Positions 7,814 through 17,640 of a stretch of DNA of 64,000 nucleotides are shown one piece after another. A model generated the notes under the pieces. The model saw nothing but the letters and a program-made list of their open reading frames with translations. It did not search any database and was not told the origin of the DNA. Made by a program: the position numbers and the translations under genes. Where the stretch lies: contig JAPPMG010000003.1 in NCBI GenBank assembly GCA_028819215.1, positions 1-64,000 of the forward strand. The letters are read 5' to 3'. Position 1 is the stretch's first letter. Every line of letters starts with the position of its first letter. Origin of the DNA: Bryobacterales bacterium. GTDB lineage: Bacteria; Acidobacteriota; Terriglobia; Bryobacterales; UBA6623.

Positions 7814-9580
7814 TTGCGACCAACGACATTCGCACTGGCGGCACTCGGCGTGGCAAGTCTGCTCGCCGGGGCCGAAACGAAGCCGAACATCGTGCTGATC
7901 GTCACCGACGACCAGGGCTGGTGGGACCTCGGGATACATGGCAACCAACAGATCGAAACTCCGAATCTGGATCGGCTGGCAGCAGAGTCCGTCGAACTGA
8001 CACGCTTCTATGTCCAGCCCGTTTGCGCTCCTACGCGAGCGGGCCTGATGACGGGCCGCCACTACCTGCGCACTGGTCTCTACAACACCCGCTTCGGCGG
8101 AGACACTCTCCACCTCGGCGAGCAGACTCTCGCCGAAGCGCTGCGTCGGGCCGGCTATCGGACTGGGATCTTCGGGAAGTGGCACTTGGGAGAGTACCGC
8201 CGCTTCCATCCGGACCAGCGTGGTTTCGACGAGTCGGTCTTCTTCTCGGCGGGCCATACGGAACGCTACTGGGAGCCGGACGCGCTGCTGAAGAACGGCC
8301 ACCCGGTCAGCGTCAGAGGACACATCACCGACGTGCTGACAGACGCGGCATCTACGTTCGTCCGGGCGACGCGAGACCAGCCGTTCTTCCTGTACCTGTC
8401 CTACAACGTCCCGCACTCGCCCCTGCTGGTTTCCGACGCCCTGCACGAGAAGTACCGCGCGAAGGGCGTCGGCAGCAACGATGCCCGCATCTATGGATTG
8501 GTCGAGCAATGCGACGCGGCGATCGGGCGCCTACTCGGTGTCATCGACTCGGCCGGCCTCGAGCAGAACACCGTGGTCCTGTTCATGAGCGACAACGGCG
8601 GCGTCAGCCGCCACTTCCGCGCCGGCCTGAGAGGCGGCAAGGCGTCGGTCTACGAGGGAGGCGTGCGGTCGCCATTCTTCGCTCGGTGGCCGGGGCGATT
8701 CGAGGCGGGCCGCAAGACCGACGCTAGGGGGTCCCACTTGGACCTGTTCCCTACCCTGCTCGAGATCGCGGGCGGCGAGGCACCATCGGAACGCGCGCTT
8801 GACGGCAAGAGCCTGCTGCCGCTGCTGACCGGCGCAACGGACGATAGCCCGCACGAGCGGCTGTTCCATATCTGGGACCGGCACGCGCCCAGCATCGAAT
8901 CGCGCTGGGCAGTCGCGGGCCCCAAGTACAAGCTTGTCGGGAACGAACTGTACGACCTGGAGGCGGACCCCGGCGAGCAACGAGACATCGCCGCCCAAGA
9001 GCCGGCCATCGCCGCGGCACTGCGACAGGAGTTCACGGATTGGCTGGCCGACGCAACTGAGGGCAGGACCTTCGAACCCGTCGCGATTCCGGTGGGCGAT
9101 AGGCTGGAGGATCCGATCGACCTGTGGCCGAGCTGGGCGCGCCACAAGGGGCAGCACGCGAGCGTCACCCAACTGCGACACCGGGGTCCAGTGCCGCCAG
9201 CTCCGCTCGGCAGCCGCCCGGTCGAAGAATCCACCGTCTATACGTTCGGCGGGTACTACTGGGACACGATCGAGGGGTGGAAGGAGCCGGGCGAGTCCGT
9301 AGCTTGGAAGATCGATGTCGCTGAGGCCGGCGAGTACGAAGTCGTCTTGGTGTACGGCTGCGACTTGGACGACGCGGGCGGGGAGTTCGCGGTAAGCATC
9401 GCCGACGACGAGCTGCGGGGCACGGTGAAGCCGACTCCGGGCCGCACGTTCTTCGAGGCCCATCGAGTCGGAACGCTGCATCTCCCCGAGGGCGTCACGG
9501 AAGTCCGGGTCCGGGTCTTGAGTTCAACGGGCAGGGACTTGATGGCTCTCAATCGGGTTCGTATCCGATCGGTCCGTTAG
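7814..9580 (+). CDS. Exported sulfatase with C-terminal beta-rich domain
   Basis: A 588-residue type I sulfatase. Residues 1-20 are a Sec signal peptide (MRPTTFALAALGVASLLAGA). The metal site 'PNIVLIVTDDQGWWDLG' and formylglycine motif C71-A-P-T-R follow, then 'FMSDNGG' and 'GLRGGKASVYEGGVRSPFF', typical of arylsulfatase A-like enzymes. Residues ~465-588 form an extra domain with 'SVAWKIDVAEAGEYEVVLVY' that looks like a beta-sandwich and may bind substrate. The start codon is TTG, with a GGGCGAGG ribosome site upstream. A TACACT hexamer at 7785-7790 could be its -10. It is divergent from the sulfotransferase, with ~180 nt between starts. Confidence 0.88.
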   Translation: MRPTTFALAALGVASLLAGAETKPNIVLIVTDDQGWWDLGIHGNQQIETPNLDRLAAESVELTRFYVQPVCAPTRAGLMTGRHYLRTGLYNTRFGGDTLHLGEQTLAEALRRAGYRTGIFGKWHLGEYRRFHPDQRGFDESVFFSAGHTERYWEPDALLKNGHPVSVRGHITDVLTDAASTFVRATRDQPFFLYLSYNVPHSPLLVSDALHEKYRAKGVGSNDARIYGLVEQCDAAIGRLLGVIDSAGLEQNTVVLFMSDNGGVSRHFRAGLRGGKASVYEGGVRSPFFARWPGRFEAGRKTDARGSHLDLFPTLLEIAGGEAPSERALDGKSLLPLLTGATDDSPHERLFHIWDRHAPSIESRWAVAGPKYKLVGNELYDLEADPGEQRDIAAQEPAIAAALRQEFTDWLADATEGRTFEPVAIPVGDRLEDPIDLWPSWARHKGQHASVTQLRHRGPVPPAPLGSRPVEESTVYTFGGYYWDTIEGWKEPGESVAWKIDVAEAGEYEVVLVYGCDLDDAGGEFAVSIADDELRGTVKPTPGRTFFEAHRVGTLHLPEGVTEVRVRVLSSTGRDLMALNRVRIRSVR

Positions 9581-9696
9581 ATTTCTTCCGGCAGGCCCGG
9601 CGGCTGAGCCGTCTGCTGTTGGCGCGGCGTCATCCGCGAACGTGATCCGCTGGAGCCCCTTCCAGCGAGTAGCGCCGATGCCTGGAACGACGCGGA

Positions 9697-11526
9697 TCAA
9701 TTTCGTCCGCCGATGCAGGAGGAGTCGGTTGGCGGGCACAACGAAGACGAGTCCGTTCCTCGAACCTTCGTGATCAGGCGCTCGACTTCAACGTAGTAGG
9801 CTCCCCCCAGCAGGTTCCCGGCATCGTCAAAAAACCAGCTCTGAATCTGCGTTTCTCCCGGACTCAATTCGGTTTCAAAGACCACTTCCCGGTCATCCCT
9901 TCCGACTCGCTGGCGTAGTTCCAGATTGCCGATCCGCAGCCGGGCCTGGGCGATCGGCAAGCTCTTGCCAGCCATCAGGTCTCCGTATTCGCCGTGCAGC
10001 GGCGGGGCCGGGTCGCGCAAGCCGAGGCCGGACTCCTTCGGCCAGCGACGCAGCGAGACCCGATAGCGGCCCGCCTGCTCGACTCGGACGCTCCACGGCC
10101 CCGACAGGGCTTGGCCACCCCGCACGCAGCCCGGATTGTCGCAGTAGACCCCGTTCCAATCCGAGGCGCTTAGCCGCGCCGGATTCTCGGCGGCCGCGCC
10201 AACGGCGATGGGCTGATACGCCTCGGCCGCCGGCATGAGCTCGTCCCACCATTGCTCGTAGTGGGCCCGCATCTTCGCAGCCGTGTCGGAAAACTCCTCG
10301 CTGACATCCTCAGTCTGTCCCGGATCCTTGCCAACGTCGTATAGCTCTTTCCCATTGACCAGGCGCCATTTGTTCCACATCACCGCTGCGTCGCGGTGTT
10401 TTTCGAACACTCCGCCGTACTGTACGACCAACATGCGGTCGCTCAGATCCTGCTCTTCACCCCGCAACAGCGGCGCAAGGCTGACCCCGTCGAAAGCCGC
10501 ATCCGACGGCGCCTCCACCCCTGTGAGCTCAAGCAGTGTCGGCAGGACGTCCTGCACGTGCGTGAGGGCTTCCACGTCACGCGGCGCCCCGATATCGCCC
10601 GCCGGCCAGCGCAAGAAAAGCGGTACGCGGTGGCCGCCGTCGTACAGAGACCTCTTCTTGCCGCGCATCCCCGCATTGAAAACAGTCTCGCCCTGCGCTG
10701 TCCCGTTGTCACCGAGGAAAACGAAGATCGTGTCGCGGGCGATGCCCAACTCGTCAAGAAGCGCGGTCAGCCGACCCATGTTCTCGTCAATCGAGGCGAT
10801 CATCCCGAAGAACTTGGCGATTCGGGATTCGACTTTCCCCAGATACGGGTCGATGTACTCTTGCGGCACCCAGAGCGGCACGTGCGGAGCGTTAGTGGGC
10901 AAGTAGACCAAGAACGGCTTCTCGTCGCGAGCCTGGCGTCGGATCCACGCCATCGCCTCTTCGAACCAGACGTCAGTGCAGTAGCCGGCGTACTGCTCGA
11001 TGCGGCCGTTGTGGCGATAGTGATCGTTGAAGTAGTCGTTGCCGAAATAGTCGGCCAACGACGTGATCCCCCAAGCACCGTGGTGCACGGTCTCTTGAAA
11101 CCCTCGGTCTTGCGGGCGAAACGGGTGGTTGTCGCCGAGGTGCCACTTGCCGAAGTGCCCCGTCGCATAGCCGGCACCGCGGAAGATCTGCGCCATTGTG
11201 GGCAGTTCCTCGCGGATCAGTGACCGGCCCATGCACACGAACGAAGCACCGTTGTCAATCGCGTCCCGCCCGGTCAGCAACTGGCCACGGCTGGGGGTGC
11301 ACATGGGCGCAACGTGGAAGTCGGTGAATCGAACGCTCTGCGAGTGGAGCTTGTCTAGGCTGGGTGTCTTGAGCACGGGATTTCCGTGCGCAGAGAGGTC
11401 GCCGTAGCCCTGATCGTCGGTCATCACCACGATCACGTTCGGCAGTGCAGCGGATGCTGTCGAGGCCATCGCTGTAACGACGGCACAGCTCAAGAGTGCA
11501 GCACGTACGTGCCAGGAACCTAACAT
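9697..11526 (-). CDS. Exported sulfatase with C-terminal beta-rich domain
   Basis: A 609-residue type I sulfatase. It starts at 11526 (AGGGAG ribosome site ~9 nt upstream) rather than the in-frame ATG at 11688, which gives a Sec signal peptide ending 'STASA'. The metal site 'PNVIVVMTDDQGYGDLSAHG' is followed by C76-T-P-S-R in 'PMCTPSRGQLLTGRD', then 'FLGDNGTAQG' and 'GMRGKKRSLYDGGHRVPLFL'. The C-terminal ~150 residues hold a second domain ('WSVRVEQAGRYRVSLRRWP') resembling the tail of the convergent sulfatase at 7814, so the two are probably related. The last ~20 residues are polar, Ser/Cys-rich and unassigned. Confidence 0.88.
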   Translation of the reverse strand: MLGSWHVRAALLSCAVVTAMASTASAALPNVIVVMTDDQGYGDLSAHGNPVLKTPSLDKLHSQSVRFTDFHVAPMCTPSRGQLLTGRDAIDNGASFVCMGRSLIREELPTMAQIFRGAGYATGHFGKWHLGDNHPFRPQDRGFQETVHHGAWGITSLADYFGNDYFNDHYRHNGRIEQYAGYCTDVWFEEAMAWIRRQARDEKPFLVYLPTNAPHVPLWVPQEYIDPYLGKVESRIAKFFGMIASIDENMGRLTALLDELGIARDTIFVFLGDNGTAQGETVFNAGMRGKKRSLYDGGHRVPLFLRWPAGDIGAPRDVEALTHVQDVLPTLLELTGVEAPSDAAFDGVSLAPLLRGEEQDLSDRMLVVQYGGVFEKHRDAAVMWNKWRLVNGKELYDVGKDPGQTEDVSEEFSDTAAKMRAHYEQWWDELMPAAEAYQPIAVGAAAENPARLSASDWNGVYCDNPGCVRGGQALSGPWSVRVEQAGRYRVSLRRWPKESGLGLRDPAPPLHGEYGDLMAGKSLPIAQARLRIGNLELRQRVGRDDREVVFETELSPGETQIQSWFFDDAGNLLGGAYYVEVERLITKVRGTDSSSLCPPTDSSCIGGRN

Positions 11527-11693
11527 CGAACGAATCTCCCTATCGCCCCACCCTACCAAGGAGGCAGGCTCCCTGCTCGGAGCCAGTCCCCGGGGATCGG
11601 GCCTCTCGCCGGTCCCGGAAGCGGCGCGCCACGGCTTCGCCGGCGATCTGGAACATCTGGCTCCAAAACACGAAATTGTCCGCGCCACCCAGA

Positions 11694-11699
11694 TATACT
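11694..11699 (+). promoter_or_regulatory. -10-like hexamer TATACT before a Gfo/Idh gene
   Basis: TATACT ends 6 nt before the ATG at 11706, so the predicted transcription start coincides with the start codon. TTGTCC at 11676-11681 is too close to be a normal -35. Confidence 0.4.
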
Positions 11700-11705
11700 C
11701 ACGGC

Positions 11706-12917
11706 ATGACTCGAAGGAACTTTGTCGTCGGCAGCGGAATGGCTGCCCTCGGTGCCACGCGCACCCTCGGCTCGAACGACCGGATCGGCGTCGGGATCAT
11801 TGGCTGCGGGCGAAGGAACCTGCTCGGGCAAGTGCTCGAGTTCCAGGAGCGCTCCAACGCCGAGGTGCGCGCGGTTTGCGACATCTGGCAAGCCCAGCGC
11901 GAAGCCGCGGCCGCAAGGGTCAAAGACTCGGCAGGAAACGCTCCCGCCCAAGTGCACGACTACGAGGACTTGCTCGCTCGCGAGGATATTGACGCGGTCA
12001 TCATCGGGACGCCGGACCACCAGCACTGCAGGCAGCTCATCGACGCGACGCGAGCAGGCAAGGACACGTACGTCGAGAAGCCGCTCGCGATGGATCTGAA
12101 GGAGCTGAAGAGGGCTTATGACACGGTCAAGGCTTCAGATCGCGTCGTGCAGATGGGAACCCAGGTGCGCAGCTTTCCGTCCTCCGGAGCAGCCCGCGCA
12201 TTCGTCCAAGCAGGTGGCTTGGGCGATATCTTCAAGATCGAGCAATCGCGCAACTCATACAGGCCGTACTGGTATCGGTACGCAGAGCGCCGCTTGCACG
12301 AGAGCGACACCGACTGGCGGCGCTTCCTGATGCACCGCAAGCCCAGACCGTGGGATCAGCAGCAGTACGCGGGATGGTTCGGCTACCGGGATTTTTCGCA
12401 AGGCCCGCACAGCAACCTCGGCGTCCACTTCTTCGATCTGGTCCACTACGTGACAGGGGCGGGTCCACCCGCGCGTGCCGTCACGATGGCGGGTGGATTC
12501 CGCTGGAACAGGGACGGCTTCGACGTTCCCGATTCCGTGGAGACAACCTTGGAGTATCCGAAGGAGGGCTTTCTTGTCCGGTATTGCTCAACGTTCGGCG
12601 TCCGCGGGAATAGCTACTTGAAGTTCTTCGGATCTCGCGGTGAAATGGACGCGACGCGCTGGGGAGATCCGTTCGTTATCAGCGGCAATACCGTGGAAGA
12701 CGATGACCGGATTCGCGAGGGCGAGACGATCGGAAACGCCGAGAGCGTGCCACACATGCTCAACTTCCTGGAGTGCGTCCGCACAAGGCAGACCCCGAAC
12801 GCTCCGATCGAGGCCGGATACAACCACTCGATCGCAGCGATCCTTGCCGACGAAAGCTTCGTTCGAGGCAGCCGAGTGGTATACGACGCGGGCAAGAGAA
12901 AGATTCGCGAAGGCTAA
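11706..12917 (+). CDS. Gfo/Idh/MocA-family oxidoreductase with Tat signal
   Basis: A 403-residue NAD(P)-dependent sugar oxidoreductase-like protein. The Rossmann motif 'IGVGIIGCGRRNLLG' lies at residues ~27-41 and the family's catalytic/nicotinamide 'E124-K125-P126' is present in 'TYVEKPLAMDL'. A short Tat-like leader (TRRNFVVGSGMAALGATRTL) precedes the Rossmann fold, so the protein is probably exported folded with its cofactor bound, as known for Tat-dependent relatives such as glucose-fructose oxidoreductase. The start at 11706 was chosen because the leader begins there and TATACT lies just before it; the reading frame is open further upstream. It lies between a sulfatase and a hydrolase, fitting glycan or sugar-acid conversion; substrate unknown. 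Confidence 0.87.
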   Translation: MTRRNFVVGSGMAALGATRTLGSNDRIGVGIIGCGRRNLLGQVLEFQERSNAEVRAVCDIWQAQREAAAARVKDSAGNAPAQVHDYEDLLAREDIDAVIIGTPDHQHCRQLIDATRAGKDTYVEKPLAMDLKELKRAYDTVKASDRVVQMGTQVRSFPSSGAARAFVQAGGLGDIFKIEQSRNSYRPYWYRYAERRLHESDTDWRRFLMHRKPRPWDQQQYAGWFGYRDFSQGPHSNLGVHFFDLVHYVTGAGPPARAVTMAGGFRWNRDGFDVPDSVETTLEYPKEGFLVRYCSTFGVRGNSYLKFFGSRGEMDATRWGDPFVISGNTVEDDDRIREGETIGNAESVPHMLNFLECVRTRQTPNAPIEAGYNHSIAAILADESFVRGSRVVYDAGKRKIREG

Positions 12918-12989
12918 TCGTTGCGTAGTCTCTCTGAGGATCACGATTCGAACCGAGCGCTCTGTGCGGCCCGCAGTTCCAGGAAGACA

Positions 12990-15278
12990 ATGACACGCGG
13001 CAAGGCCATCATGCGCGTTCTCGCAGCGGCGCTTGCAATCAGTGTCGGGGCAGCTGCACAGACAGTGCTGCCTGCCGCCAGACCTCTCGAGACTTCTCAG
13101 GATCTCGCGGTCGAGATGGTCGAGGGCATTCATCGCTTTCTCGACAGGGCCACGCAGTCGGCCGCCTCGCAGCGGGATCGAAATTGGAGGCCGGACTTCA
13201 GCTCCCCGGACAAGTATTGGCGTTCAGTCGATGCAAATCGCGAGCGCCTCAAGACGATTCTCGGCGTCGTCGATCCCCGCTTGCCAGTCGAGGCCGTCGA
13301 GTTGGTCGCTACCACGGACCGGCCTGCGAAGATTGCCGTCGGCAAAGGGTACGAAGTGCTGGCGGTTCGATGGGAAGCCCTGCCTGGAGTATTCGGAGAG
13401 GGGCTGCTACTGCAGCCGGACTCGCCGCCTAGAGCCCGGATCGTGGCGATTCCGGACGCCTCGTGGTCGCCGGAGACGCTCGTTGGAATCCAAGGCGGCA
13501 TTCCGAGCCAAGCTCAGTTCGCTCGAAGGCTGGCAGAGAACGGCTGCCAAGTACTCGTTCCCACGCTGATCGATCGGACGGCCAGGTGGACTGGCCTGCG
13601 CGGCGTCCGCGAATCCAACCTGCCGCACCGCGAGTTCCTATTCCGCATGAGCTACGAGCTTGGCCGCCACGTGATCGGCTACGAGTTACAGAGAGTCCTC
13701 GGGGCCATCGACCTGTTTGAATCTCTCAACCGCGACCACGAGGCACCGATCGGAGTGATCGGCTACGGGGAGGGAGGTCTGCTGGCGCTCTACGCGGCAG
13801 CTCTAGACAGGCGAATCAGCTCGGTCGTCGTTAGCGGCTACTTCCAAGAACGGGAGGGCCTCTGGCAGGAAACGATCGATCGCAACGTGTGGAGCCTGCT
13901 GGCGGAATTCGGCGACGCGAAGGTCGCCAGCCTCGTCGCTCCTCGTAGATTGACGATAGAAGCCTCGCAAGGTCCAGATGTCCCGGGCCCACCTGCCCCT
14001 CCGGGTCCCAATGCGGACCGAGCGGCGTCTGGTCGGCTAGTCTCACCGCAGATGGACTCGGTACGCCGAGAGTTCGATCGAGTGCGACGAATCTACGAGC
14101 AACTCGACTCGGACAACTGCTTCCTCGTGGAAGAGGCGCCCGCTCCCGGCACCGAGCGATCGCTACAGCTGCTGATCGATGCCCACGACTTGCGCCGCGA
14201 AGCCGGGCAGCTCCGGATCGTGTCGGCAGCGCCGGACCAAGACGCGCGCATGCGTCGCCAGTTCGACCAAATCGTCGACTACAACCATCGGCTGGTCCGG
14301 GATTCGCCGCAGCGCCGCAGTAGATTCTGGGCCAAGGCCGATGCGTCGTCGGTCCGCACGTGGAAGGCTTCGACGCAGTTCTACCGAGACTACATCTGGG
14401 ACGAGGTGATCGGGCGCTTGCCGGAACCCGACCGACCAGCCAGTCCCAAGACCCGCCGAATCTACGACCACGCCGACTTCGAAGGGTATGAAGTCGTGCT
14501 CGAAGTCTGGGAGGATGTCTTCGCATACGGCGTACTTCTAGTTCCCAAGGGGCTGCGTCCGGGCGAGCGCCGACCGGTCGTAGTCGCCCAGCACGGGCTT
14601 GAAGGGCGTCCGACCGATCTTGCCGATCCAGACGTTGACCATCGCGCATACCACCGCTACGGGGCGCGCTTGGCGCAAGAGGGATTCGTGGTCTACGCCC
14701 CGCAGAACCCGTACATCGGACGGGATCGGTTCAGGCAGATCTGGCGCAAGGCCCACCCATTGAAGCTGTCCCTGTATTCGTTCATCGTTGGGCAGCACCA
14801 GCAAACGCTGGCTTGGCTCAAGTCGCTGCCGTTCGTGGACGGGGATCGGATCGGGTTCTACGGTCTGTCGTACGGAGGCAAGACGGCCATGCGGATTCCC
14901 CCGCTGCTCGACGATTATGCCCTGTCAATCTGCTCGGCGGACTTCAACGAGTGGGTCTGGAAGAATACGAGCACCACCGATCGCTACAGCTACCTGTTCA
15001 CGCAGGAATACGACATGCTCGAATTCAATTTCGCCAACGTGATCAACTACGCGGAGCTTGCCACGCTGATGGCGCCGCGGCCGTTCATGGTGGAGAGGGG
15101 GCATTCCGATGGCGTCGCCCCGGACGAGTGGGTCGCGTATGAATTCGCGAAGGTCCGGCGATTCTACGACCGACTTGGACTGGGAGACAAGACCGAGATC
15201 GAGTTCTTCGATGGTCCCCACGAAATCCACGGAAAGGGCACGTTCGACTTTCTTCGCAAGCATCTTGATTGGCGGTGA
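12990..15278 (+). CDS. Exported tandem alpha/beta-hydrolase
   Basis: A 762-residue protein with a signal peptide (RVLAAALAISVGAAAQ) and two alpha/beta-hydrolase halves. The C-terminal half has a standard nucleophile elbow, G-L-S627-Y-G in 'RIGFYGLSYGGKTAM', with 'GPHEIHG' near the end as a plausible catalytic His. The N-terminal half has the same kind of block, 'IGVIGYGEGGLLALYAAAL', but with Glu261 where the Ser should be, so it may not hydrolyse esters by the usual route. The closest general type is the dienelactone-hydrolase/acetyl-xylan-esterase group. The start could also be the ATG at 13011. AGGAAG lies 3 nt before 12990. It follows the Gfo/Idh gene by 72 nt and may be cotranscribed. 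Confidence 0.8.
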   Translation: MTRGKAIMRVLAAALAISVGAAAQTVLPAARPLETSQDLAVEMVEGIHRFLDRATQSAASQRDRNWRPDFSSPDKYWRSVDANRERLKTILGVVDPRLPVEAVELVATTDRPAKIAVGKGYEVLAVRWEALPGVFGEGLLLQPDSPPRARIVAIPDASWSPETLVGIQGGIPSQAQFARRLAENGCQVLVPTLIDRTARWTGLRGVRESNLPHREFLFRMSYELGRHVIGYELQRVLGAIDLFESLNRDHEAPIGVIGYGEGGLLALYAAALDRRISSVVVSGYFQEREGLWQETIDRNVWSLLAEFGDAKVASLVAPRRLTIEASQGPDVPGPPAPPGPNADRAASGRLVSPQMDSVRREFDRVRRIYEQLDSDNCFLVEEAPAPGTERSLQLLIDAHDLRREAGQLRIVSAAPDQDARMRRQFDQIVDYNHRLVRDSPQRRSRFWAKADASSVRTWKASTQFYRDYIWDEVIGRLPEPDRPASPKTRRIYDHADFEGYEVVLEVWEDVFAYGVLLVPKGLRPGERRPVVVAQHGLEGRPTDLADPDVDHRAYHRYGARLAQEGFVVYAPQNPYIGRDRFRQIWRKAHPLKLSLYSFIVGQHQQTLAWLKSLPFVDGDRIGFYGLSYGGKTAMRIPPLLDDYALSICSADFNEWVWKNTSTTDRYSYLFTQEYDMLEFNFANVINYAELATLMAPRPFMVERGHSDGVAPDEWVAYEFAKVRRFYDRLGLGDKTEIEFFDGPHEIHGKGTFDFLRKHLDWR

Positions 15279-15493
15279 TCCGAGGATCGGCGGAGCGTTG
15301 AATCGACCAAGAGTCGTGCGTGCCCGATCCGCGGGCTCGCGCACCCAGCCAGGATGCTCGCAAGGTATTGCATCATCGCGTGCTTGAGGTCGGCGCCCTA
15401 ACGACGCTCCGATCACTACACGCGGTGGACGGCCTGGCCGGACACGGCCCGAAGCCCTCCTCCTGCGAGAATGAATCACGGCAACGATCAAAC

Positions 15494-17632
15494 ATGCCTC
15501 GACGCGCCTATCTCGGACCCCTCGCACTGATACTCTGCTTCGCCGCTATCGCTCCACCCAACGCCATCGGCGGACCCGTCTCGGGCACCGATCTGCTGGA
15601 ATCCGCCAAGAACACCGGCGACTGGCTGATGTATGGCCGCGACTATCACGCGCATCGCTACGTCGAACTCGACCAGATCACGCCGGACAACGTCGACCGG
15701 CTGCACCCTGTCTGGGTATTCGCGACAGGCGGCGAAAATCGCGGCCTGCAGGCCACGCCGCTGATCCACGAGGGAATTCTGTACGTCTCGGCTGACGGCT
15801 CGCGGGTGTTCGCGATCGACGCCAGGACGGGTGCCAAGCAGTGGGGTTACGATCCCGAGCTCTCTTCTGAGAGCGAGCGCGTTTACTGCTGCGGCTCGAT
15901 TAACCGCGGCGTGGCTCTCTTGGGCGATCTCGTTTACGTCGGAACGATGGACGCGCGCCTTGTCGCCCTCAACAAGCAGACCGGAGAAGTCGTCTGGGAG
16001 ACTCAGGTGATCGACTGGCGGCAGGGCTACAGCATCACGGGCGCACCCTTGGTGGTCAAGGACATGGTCCTCACTGGTGTTGCCGGCGGCGAGTTCGGAA
16101 TCCGCGGCTTCGTCAAGGCGTTCGACGCCAGCTCGGGAGAACTGCGGTGGACCGCCTATACCATCCCAGGGCCGGGCGAACCAGGCAACGAGACCTGGCC
16201 GGGGGACACTTGGAAGCACGGCGGGGCGCCAACTTGGACCACTGGGGTCTACGATCCGAAGTTGGACCTTGTGTACTGGAACACCGGCAACGCGGCGCCG
16301 TGGAACTGCCAAGTCCGCAAGGGCGACAACCAGTGGTCGGCAGCCACGGTCGCGCTCCGGGCGGACAGCGGCGAAATTGCCTGGGGCTTCCAATACACCC
16401 CGTGGGACTGCTGGGACTATGACGCTGTCAGCACGCCGGTGCTGGCCGACCTCGAGCTTGAGGGGCACGGACCCGTCAAGGCCCTGTTCCATCACGACAA
16501 GAACGGCTTCTTCTACGCCTTGGATCGCACCAACGGAAAGTTCCTGTATGGCGATCCGATCGTGCCCGGCATCACCTGGGCGCGGGGCCTGGACCCGGAG
16601 ACTGGCCGGCCGATCGTCAATCCGGACATGGTGGCTGAGTCGGGCGGGCCTGAGGTCGGCCCGATCATTCCCAGCCTCGAGGGCGCGATCGACTGGCAGC
16701 CGCTGTCGTACAACCCTGAACTCAAAGTCTTGTACTTCATGTCCAACCAATGGGCCATGGGTTACAAGTTCTGGGAGGAAGGCACGTTCCAGCCTCCAAC
16801 GAACGGCGAGTGGTACCTGGGCGGGGACTACCAGCAATACCTAACCACCGACACGCCCGGCAATTTCGTCGCCTTCGACGTGGTGGAACGCAAGATCCTT
16901 TGGCGCCAGACCAGCCCCGCGCCGTTCTGGGCAGGATCGGTGGCGACCTCCAGCGGCGTGGTCTTCACGGGCGACATGCGGGGCCACTTCATGGCCTTCG
17001 ACGGTCGCACCGGCGACCTGCTGTGGCAATTCCAGACTGGCTCGGGAATCATCGGAAGTCCGATCACGTACGAACTCGACGGGATCCAGTACGTGGCCGT
17101 GCCGTCCGGGGGCATCGGCGGCGACATGACGTTCTACTACACCGAGCCGCGCGCAGGGAACATCTGGGTGTTCGCGCTGGATGGTGGCGGGCCCGCGCAG
17201 GTGGGCCCCGGTACGAACCTCACCACGCTTGAGGGCGGACTGCCGTACGTCGGGCAGCCGGGCCATACGCTGGGTGGCCGCGTGCTGCCCGGCTACGGAT
17301 TCGAGCCGACCGAAGGGGGAGAACCGATCCAGACATCCGGCCCGCCGCAGCCGTGGACGGCCGAAGCCGCAACTGCGGCGGACCTTAGCGGACACTTGGA
17401 GTCCCCTGAGGACTTGCGAAGAGTGACCGCAGTCTTCCGAGCCCGCTGCATCGGCTGCCACAAGGTGGGCGGGGGCAGCGGGCCGAACCTGTTCCGCACC
17501 GGACTCGCTCCCGGGGAGTTTGTCGGCAGGGTGCTTCAGGGCGGCAATGGCATGCCGACATTTCAAGACGTCTTGAGCGACCGCGACATCCTCGAGATCC
17601 ACGCGCTCGTAGCCTCGCGGGACCGGCTCTGA
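15494..17632 (+). CDS. PQQ-dependent quinohemoprotein alcohol dehydrogenase
   Basis: A 712-residue periplasmic quinohemoprotein with an eight-bladed PQQ propeller plus a C-terminal cytochrome c domain. Seen: signal peptide at the N-terminus, the vicinal disulfide pair C132-C133 ('YCCGSINRG'), W-motif repeats, and D308-Y-D310 in 'DCWDYDAVSTPVL'. In characterised methanol/ethanol family members the second Asp, two residues after the catalytic one, marks lanthanide rather than calcium use. The haem motif is C652-I-G-C655-H656, and a likely axial Met occurs in 'NGMPTFQ'. The start at 15494 was chosen for the signal peptide; the frame is open to 15320. An 8-nt gap to the next flavoprotein gene suggests one transcript. 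Confidence 0.92.
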   Translation: MPRRAYLGPLALILCFAAIAPPNAIGGPVSGTDLLESAKNTGDWLMYGRDYHAHRYVELDQITPDNVDRLHPVWVFATGGENRGLQATPLIHEGILYVSADGSRVFAIDARTGAKQWGYDPELSSESERVYCCGSINRGVALLGDLVYVGTMDARLVALNKQTGEVVWETQVIDWRQGYSITGAPLVVKDMVLTGVAGGEFGIRGFVKAFDASSGELRWTAYTIPGPGEPGNETWPGDTWKHGGAPTWTTGVYDPKLDLVYWNTGNAAPWNCQVRKGDNQWSAATVALRADSGEIAWGFQYTPWDCWDYDAVSTPVLADLELEGHGPVKALFHHDKNGFFYALDRTNGKFLYGDPIVPGITWARGLDPETGRPIVNPDMVAESGGPEVGPIIPSLEGAIDWQPLSYNPELKVLYFMSNQWAMGYKFWEEGTFQPPTNGEWYLGGDYQQYLTTDTPGNFVAFDVVERKILWRQTSPAPFWAGSVATSSGVVFTGDMRGHFMAFDGRTGDLLWQFQTGSGIIGSPITYELDGIQYVAVPSGGIGGDMTFYYTEPRAGNIWVFALDGGGPAQVGPGTNLTTLEGGLPYVGQPGHTLGGRVLPGYGFEPTEGGEPIQTSGPPQPWTAEAATAADLSGHLESPEDLRRVTAVFRARCIGCHKVGGGSGPNLFRTGLAPGEFVGRVLQGGNGMPTFQDVLSDRDILEIHALVASRDRL

Positions 17633-17640
17633 CCGCCGCC

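Noticed and set aside
15488-16837. Long minus-strand reading opposite the quinohemoprotein
   Set aside because: Shadow of the PQQ dehydrogenase; no motif or ribosome site.
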